Below, one piece after another: positions 56,049 through 64,000 of a stretch of DNA of 64,000 nt. Below the pieces are notes generated by a model that was given only the letters and a program-made list of their open reading frames with translations, made no database searches and had not been told where the DNA came from. Made by a program: the position numbers and the translations under genes. The DNA is from Pseudomonas gingeri. Lineage in GTDB: Bacteria; Pseudomonadota; Gammaproteobacteria; Pseudomonadales; Pseudomonadaceae. Each line of letters opens with the position of its first letter. The stretch's first letter is position 1. Location of the stretch: contig NZ_JACAQA010000003.1 of assembly GCF_013385425.1 (NCBI RefSeq), positions 124,001 to 188,000 of the forward strand. The letters are read 5' to 3'.

Positions 56049-56698
56049 GCGACAAGCCGATCCTGCGTTATACCGCCAACCAGCGCACCAACCACTGGCT
56101 GGTGGCGATCCTGTTCTTTATGGCCGGTCTGTCCGGGCTGGCGCTGTTTCACCCGTCGTTGTTCTGGCTCAGCCAACTGTTCGGCGGCGGTCCCTGGACC
56201 CGTATCCTGCATCCGTTCATGGGCCTGCTGATGTTCGTGCTGTTCCTCGGATTGGTGATCCGCTTCTGGCGGGCCAACTTCTTTATCGCCAACGACCGCT
56301 TGTGGCTCAAACGGGTTGATCGGGTGATCCGTAACGAGGAGGAGGGCGTACCGCCGATCGGCAAGTACAACCCCGGGCAGAAACTGCTGTTCTGGACGCT
56401 GCTGGCCTGCATGCTGGTCCTGCTGTTCAGCGGCGTGGTGATCTGGCGGGCGTATTTCAGCCAGTACTTCGGCATCGGCAGCATTCGCCTGGCGGTGTTG
56501 CTCCATGCCCTGGCGGCGTTCGTACTGGTGTTGAGCATCCTCGTGCATATTTATGCCGGTATCTGGATCAAGGGCTCGGTCGGGGCCATGCTGCATGGCT
56601 GGGTCAGTCGTGCCTGGGCACGCAAACACCATGAGTTGTGGTACCGCGAGGTGACCCGGAACGAGGCCTCGACCGCCGAGCCACGGAAAAAGGGATAA
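56045..56698 (+). CDS. fdnI: Formate dehydrogenase-N cytochrome b556 (gamma) subunit
   Basis: 217 residues with four membrane helices ([80 protein letters not shown]). Haem-ligand His residues are in helices 1, 2 and 4 ([27 protein letters not shown]). Reduces the quinone pool. ATGA overlap with fdnH and 4 bp before fdhE. Confidence 0.95.
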   Translation: MSDKPILRYTANQRTNHWLVAILFFMAGLSGLALFHPSLFWLSQLFGGGPWTRILHPFMGLLMFVLFLGLVIRFWRANFFIANDRLWLKRVDRVIRNEEEGVPPIGKYNPGQKLLFWTLLACMLVLLFSGVVIWRAYFSQYFGIGSIRLAVLLHALAAFVLVLSILVHIYAGIWIKGSVGAMLHGWVSRAWARKHHELWYREVTRNEASTAEPRKKG

Positions 56699-56702
56699 GC
56701 GC

Positions 56703-57626
56703 TTGAGCACGATATTGGAACCTGGACAGATCGAGGCTTCGGCCAGTTCGCCGCCGTTTCTGCATCTGCCGCCGCCGACGCTGTTCGCCCTGCGCGCAGC
56801 GCGGCTGGAGCAGTTGGCGGTCGGGCATCCGCTGGCCGAATATATCGGACTGGTGGCCGGGCTTTGTCGGGTGCAGCAGCAACTGCTGGATCAACCGCCA
56901 AGCACCGCGCTTCCCGATCCTGAGCGCCAGCGGCTGTGCCTGGAGCATGGCCTGCCGCCGCTGGCTGCTGACAGCCTGGTACGCGAAGACCTTTGGCTGC
57001 CTTGGCTGGACGCCTTGTTGTCGGGTCATGCCACCCGTGTCCCCGCCGTGCGACAGGCCATCAGCACTTTGCAGGACACCCGGGGCGGGCAACGTAAAGT
57101 CTGGGCGCTGGCCTTGCTCGGGGGCCAGTATTCCGGCCTGCCGGCAGCCTTGGTGCCGTTTCTCGGGGCGGCCTTGCAGGCGGCCTGGAGCTATTGGCTG
57201 CTGAGCGTGCCGAACCTGGCCTTGAAACCCGGCGACAGCCTGAGCCAATGCCCGGCCTGCGGTTCGCCGGCCATGGCCGGGGTGATCCGCCACCGGGGCA
57301 AGTTCAATGGCCTGCGTTACCTGGTGTGTTCACTGTGCGCCTGCGAGTGGCATGTGGTACGGGTCAAATGCATCTACTGCGAACAGAGCAAGGGGCTCAA
57401 GTACCTGAGCCTGGGGGATGACGGCCATGGTGCCGGTCATGCGCCGTTACGGGCGGAAATCTGCCCGGGCTGTAACAGCTATCTCAAGCTGCTCTATCTG
57501 GAAGAAGATGCCGAGGCCGAGGCGCTGTCAGCTGATATCACCAGCCTGGCGCTGGATATTCGTCTCGATCAGGAAGGGTATCTGCGCCAGGCACCGAATC
57601 TGTTGCTGGCGCCAGGGGGCGATTAG
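56703..57626 (+). CDS. fdhE: FdhE, formate dehydrogenase accessory protein
   Basis: 307 residues from a TTG start with AAGGGA about 7 bp upstream. Four zinc/iron-binding CxxC pairs, in order: [31 protein letters not shown] and [10 protein letters not shown]. This rubredoxin-like pattern defines FdhE, which is required for activity of respiratory formate dehydrogenases and binds the catalytic subunit before Tat export. Directly downstream of fdnI, in the same operon. Confidence 0.95.
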   Translation: MSTILEPGQIEASASSPPFLHLPPPTLFALRAARLEQLAVGHPLAEYIGLVAGLCRVQQQLLDQPPSTALPDPERQRLCLEHGLPPLAADSLVREDLWLPWLDALLSGHATRVPAVRQAISTLQDTRGGQRKVWALALLGGQYSGLPAALVPFLGAALQAAWSYWLLSVPNLALKPGDSLSQCPACGSPAMAGVIRHRGKFNGLRYLVCSLCACEWHVVRVKCIYCEQSKGLKYLSLGDDGHGAGHAPLRAEICPGCNSYLKLLYLEEDAEAEALSADITSLALDIRLDQEGYLRQAPNLLLAPGGD

Positions 57627-57709
57627 GCGATGGCGTCGTGCCCCTCCCTCAAGGAACGAGCGAGGCGTCTACACTCAGGTTTCCGCATCGCGTCTTCAGG
57701 AAACCGCTG

Positions 57710-59197
57710 ATGTCCTCGAGCCTTGCCGCTGTCCCGCCACGTCTGCCTTCCATCGATAGCCTTCTGCGCGACCCCGCTTGCCAGCCCCTGGCCGAGCGCT
57801 ATGGTCGGGATGCCTTGCTGACAACCTTGCGGCAGTTGCTCGATGAACTGCGTGAACCGGTCCGTTCGGGCCAGCTCACGGCCAACGAACTGACCCCGCC
57901 CGTTCTGGCGGGCCGAGCCGGCGAACGCCTGTTCAACCAGCACCGCAGCCGTGTGCAACGGGTGTTCAACCTGACCGGCACGGTGCTGCACACCAACCTC
58001 GGCCGGGCGCTGCTGCCCGAAGAAGCCATAGACGCCATGCAAATCGCCGCCCGTTACCCGCTCAATCTCGAATTCGACCTGCACAGCGGCAAGCGTGGCG
58101 ACCGTGACGACCTGATCGAAGGCCTGATTCGCGAACTGACCGGCGCCGAAGCCGTTACCGTGGTCAACAACAATGCCGCCGCCGTGCTGCTGGCCCTCAA
58201 CAGCCTCGGGCAACGCAAGGAAGGCATCATCTCCCGGGGCGAGTTGATCGAGATCGGCGGGGCCTTTCGCATCCCCGATATCATGGCCCGCGCCGGTGTC
58301 CGCCTGCATGAGGTGGGCACCACCAATCGCACCCATGCCCGAGACTACGAAACCGCCATCGGCCCACGTAGCGGCCTGTTGATGCGGGTGCACGCCAGCA
58401 ACTACAACATCCAGGGCTTTACTGCCCAGGTGCCCACCGCCCGGTTGGCAGAGATTGCCCATCGCCATGGCTTGCCGTTGCTGGAAGACCTGGGCAGCGG
58501 CAGCCTGCTTGACCTCACACGCTGGGGCCTGCCCGCCGAACCCACGGTGCGCCAGGCGCTGGAAGACGGCGCCGATATTGTCACCTTCAGCGGCGACAAA
58601 TTGCTCGGTGGGCCCCAGGCCGGGTTGATTGTCGGGCGCAAGGAGTTGATCGCGAAGATCAAGAAGAACCCGTTGAAACGGGCGTTGCGGGTCGACAAGC
58701 TGACCCTCGCCGCGCTGGAGGCGGTGCTGGGGTTGTACCGTAACCCGGACCGATTGGCCGAGCGTTTGCCCAGCTTGCGCCTGCTGACCCGACCCCAGGC
58801 GGAGATCCTTGCCCAGGCCGAGCGTCTGCGCCCGTTGTTGGCCGACGTCTTGGGGGAGGGCTGGAGCGTCTCGGCGATGCCGGCGCTGGGCATGATCGGC
58901 AGCGGTAGCCAACCGGTGGCGCGGCTGCCCAGCGCGGCCTTGTGCCTGCGGGCCAATACCTCGAAGCGCCTGCGCGGGCGCACTTTACATGGGCTGGAGG
59001 CCGCGTTGCGGGGGTTGCCGATTCCGGTGTTGGGGCGCATCGATGATGATGCCTTGTGGCTGGATCTGCGTCAGTTGGATGACGAGGCGGTCTGGGTGGC
59101 GCAGCTTGCGGGGTTGAACCTCGGGACCGCGTCATCGTTCATCGCGAGCAAGCTTGCTCCTACAAAAAGCGGGCCGCAGGGGAGTCGGACGAGGTGA
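57710..59197 (+). CDS. selA: L-seryl-tRNA(Sec) selenium transferase
   Basis: 495 residues (usual ~463-475). ATG at 57710. N-terminal helices [23 protein letters not shown] lysine in [20 protein letters not shown]; conserved [14 protein letters not shown] and [20 protein letters not shown]. It converts Ser-tRNA(Sec) to Sec-tRNA(Sec) with selenophosphate. The C-terminal ~20 codons (from FIASKLAPT on) lie in a REP element and look like an added tail. The stop overlaps the selB start (GTGA). Confidence 0.95.
   Translation: MSSSLAAVPPRLPSIDSLLRDPACQPLAERYGRDALLTTLRQLLDELREPVRSGQLTANELTPPVLAGRAGERLFNQHRSRVQRVFNLTGTVLHTNLGRALLPEEAIDAMQIAARYPLNLEFDLHSGKRGDRDDLIEGLIRELTGAEAVTVVNNNAAAVLLALNSLGQRKEGIISRGELIEIGGAFRIPDIMARAGVRLHEVGTTNRTHARDYETAIGPRSGLLMRVHASNYNIQGFTAQVPTARLAEIAHRHGLPLLEDLGSGSLLDLTRWGLPAEPTVRQALEDGADIVTFSGDKLLGGPQAGLIVGRKELIAKIKKNPLKRALRVDKLTLAALEAVLGLYRNPDRLAERLPSLRLLTRPQAEILAQAERLRPLLADVLGEGWSVSAMPALGMIGSGSQPVARLPSAALCLRANTSKRLRGRTLHGLEAALRGLPIPVLGRIDDDALWLDLRQLDDEAVWVAQLAGLNLGTASSFIASKLAPTKSGPQGSRTR
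59141..59164 (+). repeat. REP element inside the selA 3' end
   Basis: ATCGCGAGCAAGCTTGCTCC(TACA) is a REP core with an internal AGCAAGCTTGCT palindrome. It is translated in the selA frame as [11 protein letters not shown] elements usually lie outside genes, so the coding sequence appears to have been extended by it. Confidence 0.8.
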
Positions 59198-61119
59198 TCG
59201 TCGGCACGGCGGGGCATATCGACCATGGCAAGACGAGCCTGCTCCAGGCGCTGACCGGTCAGGCCGGCGACAAGCGCCGCGAGGAGCGCGAGCGCGGCAT
59301 CACCATCGATCTGGGTTACCTCTATGCCTCGCTGGCGCCCGGCTGCGCGCTGACCGGTTTTATCGATGTGCCCGGCCATGAGCGATTTATCCATAACATG
59401 CTGGCCGGCGCCCAGGGGATCGATCTGGTGTTGCTGGTGGTGGCCGCCGATGACGGGGTGATGCCCCAGACCCGCGAGCACCTGGCGATTGTCGAGCTGC
59501 TGGGCATTCCCCGGGCGTTGGTGGCGATCAGCAAGTGCGACCGGGTAGACCGTGCGCGCAGGGCCCAGGTGCGCACCGAGATCCAGGCATTGCTGGCGTC
59601 CGGCCCTTATGCCCGGGCACCGTTTATCGAGGTTTCCAGTGTCACCGGTGAGGGTATCGAGACCTTGCGCCAGGCGTTGCTCGAAGCCCAGGGCGAGGTC
59701 CGGCGACGCAGTGATGAGGGCGGCTTTCGCCTGGCGATCGACCGCGCCTTCAATGTACCGGGCAGCGGTATCGTGGTCACCGGCACGGCTTTGTCCGGTC
59801 ACGTTGGAACCGGTGATGTCCTGGCCCTTGGACCCAACGGTAAAGCGGTGCGAGTCCGTGGACTGCACGCGCAGAATCAGGCGGCAAGCAAGGCGTTCGC
59901 CGGGCAGCGGGTCGCTTTGAACTTGAGTGCCGAGCGCCTGGCGCTCGAGCAGATTCATCGCGGTCACTGGCTGCTGTCCGAGTGGCTGCATGCCCCGACC
60001 CAGCGGCTGGATATCGAACTGCGACTGCTCGCCAGTGAAGCCCGCCGGTTCGAACACTTCAGTTCGGTGCATATTCACTTGGGCACCCAGGATGTACTGG
60101 GCCGGGTAGCTTTGCTGGATACCACGCAGTTGGCGCCGGGAGGCCGAGCCTTTGCCCAGTTGCTGACCCATGCACCCTTGCAGGCCGTGCACGGTGACCG
60201 TCTGGTGTTGCGCGATCAAAGCGCACAACGGACCCTCGGTGGTGGCCGGGTGCTGGATCCCTTTGCGCCAACCCGTCAGCGCCGCAGCCCCGAGCGCCTG
60301 GCGCAGTTGCAGGCCTTGGCGCAGGCCCAAAGCCTGGAGACGGTATTGCCGACATTACTTGCCGGCAGCACCGGGGGGCTTGATCCGCAACGCCTGGAGC
60401 GTCAGTTCAATCGTCCGCGCAACAGCTGGACGCTGCCCGCCGATATCAGTGTGATCGCCACGCGCCAAGGCTCGTTGTTGTTCAGCAGCACAGGCTGGCA
60501 AGCCCAGAAGGACGCGTTGCTCGCGCAACTGGCACGCTTTCACAGCCTGGAGCCCGATCAACTGGGGCCGGACCGCGATCGCCTGCGGCGTTTCGCCGCC
60601 TTGGCGCTGGAACGACCGGTATTTATCAGCCTGCTGGACTCGCTGCTCGACGACGCAGCGATTGCAGCAAGCGGCCCCTGGTTGCATTTGCCCGACCATC
60701 AGGTCCGCCTGAACGCAAGCGACGAGAGCTTGTGGCAACAGCTGCAACCGCTGCTGGACCAGGGCGCAATCGATCCTCCGTGGGTACGCGCCCTGGCACT
60801 GTCGACCGGGCAGGATGAAAACGCCGTACGCTTGCTGCTGCGCAAGCTGGCGAGGCTGGGGCAGGTATACCAGGTGGTGCACGATCGTTTTTACACGGAG
60901 GCGGCGGTCCGGCAATTGGCGGCTATGCTGGTGCAATTGGCGGCGGATAATCCGACGGTACAGGTGATCGCCTTTCGTGATCGGCTGGGTCTGGGACGTA
61001 AACGCTGCATTCAGATATTGGAGTTTTTCGATCGGATCGGCCTGACCCGGCGTGTCGGCAACTTGCGCTTTATTCGTGCTGACAACGCACTGGCCCGGAG
61101 TGCGCCGCAAAACCTGTAG
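59194..61119 (+). CDS. selB: Selenocysteine-specific elongation factor SelB
   Basis: 641 residues from a GTG start with GGGGAG upstream. G-domain motifs: G1 [16 protein letters not shown]2 region [11 protein letters not shown]3 [11 protein letters not shown]4 SKCD. Domains II-III follow, then four C-terminal winged helices (residues ~370-640) that bind the SECIS mRNA hairpin ([40 protein letters not shown]). It delivers Sec-tRNA(Sec) to the ribosome at the fdnG UGA. The TAG stop lies within a REP arm. Confidence 0.96.
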   Translation: MIVGTAGHIDHGKTSLLQALTGQAGDKRREERERGITIDLGYLYASLAPGCALTGFIDVPGHERFIHNMLAGAQGIDLVLLVVAADDGVMPQTREHLAIVELLGIPRALVAISKCDRVDRARRAQVRTEIQALLASGPYARAPFIEVSSVTGEGIETLRQALLEAQGEVRRRSDEGGFRLAIDRAFNVPGSGIVVTGTALSGHVGTGDVLALGPNGKAVRVRGLHAQNQAASKAFAGQRVALNLSAERLALEQIHRGHWLLSEWLHAPTQRLDIELRLLASEARRFEHFSSVHIHLGTQDVLGRVALLDTTQLAPGGRAFAQLLTHAPLQAVHGDRLVLRDQSAQRTLGGGRVLDPFAPTRQRRSPERLAQLQALAQAQSLETVLPTLLAGSTGGLDPQRLERQFNRPRNSWTLPADISVIATRQGSLLFSSTGWQAQKDALLAQLARFHSLEPDQLGPDRDRLRRFAALALERPVFISLLDSLLDDAAIAASGPWLHLPDHQVRLNASDESLWQQLQPLLDQGAIDPPWVRALALSTGQDENAVRLLLRKLARLGQVYQVVHDRFYTEAAVRQLAAMLVQLAADNPTVQVIAFRDRLGLGRKRCIQILEFFDRIGLTRRVGNLRFIRADNALARSAPQNL

Positions 61120-61190
61120 GCGCCTGGCTTGCCAGCGAAGCTTTTAGCGCTCTCAAGGGCCTCTTCGCTGGCAAACCAGGCTCCTACAGG
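61114..61190. repeat. REP doublet (REPIN) at the selB 3' end
   Basis: CTGTAGGCGCCTGGCTTGCC(AGCGAAG) at 61114-61140 and CTTCGCTGGCAAACCAGGCT(CCTACAG) at 61163-61190 are inverted copies differing at two positions. The selB stop codon TAG (61117-61119) is part of the first arm. Belongs to a different REP sequence type from the 61332 doublet. Confidence 0.88.
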
Positions 61191-61233
61191 TTTGCAGCGT
61201 GCCCAAGGCCTCGTCCAGGCGTACAGATCTCAA

Positions 61234-61329
61234 GGAAGGCAATCGCGCCCGGTGGCGCGGCCGGGCTTCAAACCCGGTTGGGGACGGCATCCGTTCCCGG
61301 GCAGGTTCGACTCCGGCTGCCTTCCGCCA
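61234..61329 (+). tRNA. selC: tRNA-Sec (anticodon TCA)
   Basis: 96 bases including encoded CCA. An 8-bp acceptor stem (GGAAGGCA / TGCCTTCC) followed by the discriminator G and CCA, the long variable arm (61275-61302 region), the T-loop GGTTCGACTCC and the anticodon loop CTTCAAA with TCA. The extended acceptor stem and variable arm identify tRNA-Sec. It is read by SelA and SelB, encoded just upstream. Confidence 0.96.
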
Positions 61330-61331
61330 CT

Positions 61332-61406
61332 TTGTGGGAGCGGAGCTTGCCCGCGAAGACGACCGTGAGGTCGCTAAAAGCTTCGCGGGCAAGCTCCGCT
61401 CCCAAA
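61332..61406. repeat. REP doublet (REPIN) directly after tRNA-Sec
   Basis: GTGGGAGCGGAGCTTGCC(CGCGAAG) at 61334-61358 and CTTCGCGGGCAAGCTCCGCT(CCCAAA) at 61381-61406 are inverted and separated by 22 bp. It begins five bases after the tRNA CCA end and reaches to 25 bp before the stop of the convergent TetR gene. May mature or terminate selC transcripts. Confidence 0.88.
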
Positions 61407-61430
61407 GCTTCTGCATCCGGATTTGAAAGA

Positions 61431-62045
61431 CTAGATCTGCAGCGAGCGCCAGGCCGCTTCGGCCAACTCGTTCCGGAAAGTCGCGGGGCGACTCTGGACC
61501 CGCCCGGATAACCAGGCCCGGCAATAGTTCTCCGCCTGCCCGACAATCAACGACAGCAACAGCTCGGCCGGAACATTCTTGAGGCCGTCGGCATGGGCCG
61601 GCTCGCCCAGCCATTCGCGCAACTGTCGGTTACGCGCCTTGTTACGGGTGGCCAGTTCCATGGCATGGGGCCCCTGGGCCACGACAAAACGCGCCTGGAA
61701 CTGGAATCGTGCCCATTGCGGTTGCGCGTCGACCCAATCGACATAGCTGTACACCAACGCCCGCACACCGTCCTGCAATGTCTCGGCAGCCGAGAGATAA
61801 CGCTCACGCAAACCGGCCTGGTCTTCCAGTGCGGCGAAAAACAGCGCCGCCACCAGCCCCTCCTTGTTGCCGAAGTGGTGATAGATCGCTCCCACGCTGG
61901 TATCGCATTCGGCGCGGATGGTTTCGATGGTCGTGGCTTCGATCCCGTGCTCGTTAAAGCTGGACAGGGCCTGCGCCAGGATCGCGCGTTTCAGTTCGGC
62001 CCGACGGCCCGGGTAACAGCGTTCGAGAAGATCGAGGTTTTCCAT
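61431..62045 (-). CDS. TetR/AcrR-family transcriptional regulator
   Basis: 204 residues. HTH at ~18-62 (KRAILAQALSSFNEHGIEAT, IRAECDTSVGAIYHHFGNKE). C-terminal ligand-binding helices (YVDWVDAQPQWARFQFQARF). Divergent from the thioesterase gene with a tandem palindrome between, so it probably represses that gene and itself. Ligand may be an acyl-CoA by analogy with lipid-linked TetR proteins; inferred. Confidence 0.9.
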   Translation of the reverse strand: MENLDLLERCYPGRRAELKRAILAQALSSFNEHGIEATTIETIRAECDTSVGAIYHHFGNKEGLVAALFFAALEDQAGLRERYLSAAETLQDGVRALVYSYVDWVDAQPQWARFQFQARFVVAQGPHAMELATRNKARNRQLREWLGEPAHADGLKNVPAELLLSLIVGQAENYCRAWLSGRVQSRPATFRNELAEAAWRSLQI

Positions 62046-62120
62046 GGAAGCAACAACCTGAAGTCCGGTGGCAAGGCAGCAATCTTATGAAACAGAAGCC
62101 TGAGCTTGACAGATTTTCCA

Positions 62121-62160
62121 TTAACAGAATATTGTTCTTTTACAGAATATTATTCTGTTA
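62121..62160. promoter_or_regulatory. Tandem palindromic operators for the TetR/thioesterase pair
   Basis: ACAGAAT-ATT-ATTCTGT at 62142-62158 is a perfect 17-bp palindrome. A second ACAGAAT-ATT at 62124 begins an imperfect copy, offset by 18 bp. Both lie between the divergent start codons (62045 and 62192), the expected place for a TetR dimer-of-dimers operator. Confidence 0.75.
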
Positions 62161-62191
62161 ACCGAACAAGACACCCACCGAGGTACACCCG

Positions 62192-62632
62192 ATGAGCCAG
62201 TTCCTGAGTATGTTCACCAGTGCAGGTCCGGAAAAATTCAGTCAGATGGCCTGCCAGATCGCCCCGTACTTCAGCACCATCAACCCGTTGATCAGCGAGC
62301 TACGCGCCGGGCATTCGCAGGTGCTGGTGCCGTTTCGTCGGGAAATCACCAATCACCTGGGTACTGTCCACGCCATTGCCCTGTGCAACGCCGCCGAGCT
62401 GGCAGCCGGGGTGATGACCGATGTGTCGATTCCCGAGGGTGCGCGCTGGATTCCCAAGGGCATGAGCGTGGAGTACCTGGCCAAGGCCAAGACCGACGTC
62501 CGCGCCGTGGCCGATGGCAGTGCGGTCGACTGGTCGACGGCGGGAGACAAGATTGTCGTGGTGGACATTCGTGACGAGGAGGGTGTGCAGGTGTTCACGG
62601 CGCGGATCACCATGAACGTCAAGCTGGCGTAA
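62192..62632 (+). CDS. Hotdog-fold thioesterase-like protein (DUF4442 type)
   Basis: 146 residues. Pattern of the DUF4442/PaaI-like hotdog family: FSTINPLISELRAGHSQVLV, NHLGTVHAIALCNAAELAAG (the long central helix with N-H-x-G-T-x-H), and EYLAKAKTDVRAVADG. Likely hydrolyses an acyl-CoA. Single gene under the adjacent TetR operators. Confidence 0.85.
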   Translation: MSQFLSMFTSAGPEKFSQMACQIAPYFSTINPLISELRAGHSQVLVPFRREITNHLGTVHAIALCNAAELAAGVMTDVSIPEGARWIPKGMSVEYLAKAKTDVRAVADGSAVDWSTAGDKIVVVDIRDEEGVQVFTARITMNVKLA

Positions 62633-62712
62633 GCGTTGAACCCGTGGTGCGGCACCCGATGTGCCATTTTGTCGCACCACCGGCCACAGCGACGGTGTTA
62701 CATTCTGCGCCC

Positions 62713-63123
62713 ATGAAACCCATCCCGTCCCTTCGACCGTCCGGCCGCCGCCGCACCGGTGCCTGGCTCAGCTTGCTGGCCATGCTGCTGGTCTTCGCCG
62801 GCCCGCTGATCGGGCAGGGGCTGAGCCTGGCCCACGGTGCCGGTCCGGCGATCGAGGATATCTGCGGCGCCGTGCCAGGCCTGAACCCGGTGGCGCAGCA
62901 AGACTCCGTCCCGGCGGATCATCACGGGACGATGCTCTGGGAAAAGTGCGGTTATTGCTCGCTGCTGTTCCAACACCCGGCCCTGAGCGACTCCCATGCC
63001 CTGGCACCTCGCCTGGCACTGGTCCCGATCAGCTTTGCCCACAACCACTTCATCCCCGAGCAAGCCTCGGCCCCGGTTTTTCCGGGGGCCCGTTCTCGTG
63101 CACCGCCTCAGGCCAGCGTCTGA
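62713..63123 (+). CDS. DUF2946-family secreted protein (copper-linked)
   Basis: 136 residues from ATG 62713. N-terminal membrane/signal segment (WLSLLAMLLVFAGPLIGQGL). Conserved elements include EDICGAV, a Cys pair in EKCGYCSLLFQHP, and several His residues (ADHHGTML) that could bind metal. DUF2946 genes commonly sit with copper uptake or cytochrome-oxidase assembly genes, as here. Molecular role not known. Confidence 0.8.
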   Translation: MKPIPSLRPSGRRRTGAWLSLLAMLLVFAGPLIGQGLSLAHGAGPAIEDICGAVPGLNPVAQQDSVPADHHGTMLWEKCGYCSLLFQHPALSDSHALAPRLALVPISFAHNHFIPEQASAPVFPGARSRAPPQASV

Positions 63124-63248
63124 TCCACCGCACCGATCATTGTCGAAACGACCTGCTGCCGATAAACCCGATGCCCTGATGTGCGTCAATGTGCATTTAT
63201 CCGGCAACGCCAGGCCGCGACATCGCTCCATACGAAGGACTACAGAAC

Positions 63249-63854
63249 ATGAATGAATTGCTGACTCGCCGCCAGGTCGTTGCCGGCCTTGGCCTGCTCG
63301 GCCTCGGCGCGCTGACTGGCTGCGACAGCTCCAACGGCTTGTCGTACAAATACGGCAAGGACCTGAGCGACGAGATCCTCGGGCGGACCTTCAAGCTGAA
63401 GGACACCGCGGGCAACGTCAAAACGCTGTCCAGTTACCGCGGCATGATGCCGATGGTGTTTTTTGGCTTCACCCAGTGCCCGGCCGTCTGCCCGACCGCG
63501 CTGGCCAGGGCGGTACAGGCCAAGAAGCTGATGGGTGTGGACGGCGATCGATTGCAGGTGATCTTCATCACCCTGGACCCGGAACGCGATACGCCCAAGG
63601 TCCTCGATGCCTATGTAAAGGCCTTCGACCCGAGCTTTGTCGCGCTCTACGGCACCCTGGAAGAAACCGCGGCCACCGCCAAGGAATTCAAGGTGTTCTA
63701 CGAAAAGATCCCCAGCGGTTCGACCTACACGCTGTCCCATTCGGCGACCAGTTTTGTCTATGACACGCGGGGCGTGCTGCGCCTGGGGCTGTCGCCATCG
63801 CTGTCGGCCAAACAGTGCGCCGAAGACTTGCTCACGGTGATGGAAGTCTGCTGA
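63249..63854 (+). CDS. SCO1/SenC-family copper chaperone/thiol-disulfide protein
   Basis: 201 residues. Lipobox-like LGALTGCDS suggests a lipoprotein with the acylated Cys near residue 25. Thioredoxin fold with the copper-binding FFGFTQCPAVCPTALARA (CxxxC) and the conserved His in YTLSHSATSFVYDTRG. It delivers copper to the CuA site of cytochrome c oxidase or controls thiol redox. The stop overlaps the next gene's ATG by one base. Confidence 0.93.
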   Translation: MNELLTRRQVVAGLGLLGLGALTGCDSSNGLSYKYGKDLSDEILGRTFKLKDTAGNVKTLSSYRGMMPMVFFGFTQCPAVCPTALARAVQAKKLMGVDGDRLQVIFITLDPERDTPKVLDAYVKAFDPSFVALYGTLEETAATAKEFKVFYEKIPSGSTYTLSHSATSFVYDTRGVLRLGLSPSLSAKQCAEDLLTVMEVC

Positions 63855-64000
63855 TGAATACTCGAATTTATAAGGTTGCGGCCATGAAACCCTTGAACGT
63901 CCTGATGTTGTCCCTGCTCGCGTTGCTGAGTGTCCCGGCCTTTGCACAAACCCGCGTGGATGACGCCTGGGTCCGCGCCACCGTACCCGGTCAGCCTTCG
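63854..64000 (+). CDS. PCuAC-type periplasmic copper chaperone, N-terminal part (truncated by window end)
   Basis: 49 codons are visible from the ATG at 63854; an in-frame ATG at 63884 is an alternative start that gives the signal peptide MKPLNVLMLSLLALLSVPAFA. The mature start VDDAWVRATVPGQPS matches the PCuAC (DUF461) family. These proteins pass Cu(I) to SCO proteins and cytochrome oxidase, consistent with the SCO gene immediately upstream. The 3' end lies outside the window. Confidence 0.85.
   Translation, partial: MNTRIYKVAAMKPLNVLMLSLLALLSVPAFAQTRVDDAWVRATVPGQPS

Noticed and set aside
1..64000. CRISPR arrays, integrases, attachment sites or complete insertion sequences
   Set aside because: No regularly spaced repeats, no integrase or intact transposase, and no direct repeat flanking the tRNA-Sec gene were seen; the only transposase-like sequence is the domain within the PhdA-like protein.

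Overview
The window is a GC-rich chromosomal segment of a fluorescent-group Pseudomonas (P. fluorescens / P. protegens / P. chlororaphis type). The assignment rests on three things: a pel operon preceded by the pelX epimerase gene, a two-partner-secretion cluster whose gene order matches the P. aeruginosa PA0690-PA0701 block as I recall it, and scattered Pseudomonas REP elements. About 95% of the window is coding. Only a tRNA-Sec was found among stable RNAs; there is no rRNA, complete insertion sequence, prophage or CRISPR array.

Layout. (1) 1-11530: a two-partner-secretion module. It holds the 3' end of a giant filamentous-haemagglutinin-type exoprotein (PdtA-like), a Phd-antitoxin/transposase-N-terminus chimera (PhdA-like), the TpsB outer-membrane translocator, a LamG-ExbB fusion, ExbD, a TonB-like protein, a porin, a coiled-coil protein, a YbjN-like protein, a parvulin isomerase and a LysR-type regulator. 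(2) 11531-25030: a regulatory region and then pelX-pelABCDEFG, the complete Pel exopolysaccharide machinery with its c-di-GMP receptor PelD. (3) 25129-27763: a GNAT acetyltransferase, an unrecognised protein and two tandem thiol peroxidase genes. (4) 27891-36884: muxABC-opmB, an RND efflux system with two inner-membrane pumps. (5) 37070-45465, mostly minus strand: a LysR regulator divergent from an operon of an argininosuccinate-lyase-like enzyme, a polar amino-acid ABC importer (permease, ATPase, binding protein), two CE4-fold hydrolases and an MFS transporter. This looks like a catabolic unit for an N-succinyl or amidine-type amino acid. (6) 45322-51865: a MacAB-TolC-like exporter in which ATPase and permease are separate proteins, with a divergent TetR regulator. 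(7) 52042-61329: the selenium-dependent formate dehydrogenase-N locus, fdnG (in-frame UGA = Sec197, with a SECIS hairpin), fdnH, fdnI, fdhE, selA, selB and the tRNA-Sec gene selC. One locus thus carries a selenoprotein and its decoding factors, except selD (selenophosphate synthetase). (8) 61431-64000: a TetR regulator divergent from a hotdog-fold thioesterase, then a copper-handling trio (DUF2946 protein, SCO/SenC protein, and a PCuAC chaperone cut by the window end).

The most unusual points are the PhdA chimera between an antitoxin-like N-terminus and an IS5-type transposase N-terminal domain, the periplasmic LamG domain fused to an ExbB proton channel in a secretion locus with no TonB-dependent receptor, the argH/ABC/CE4 operon in which one CE4 paralogue lacks a metal-binding histidine, and the REP elements that form the 3' ends of selA and selB and flank selC on both sides.
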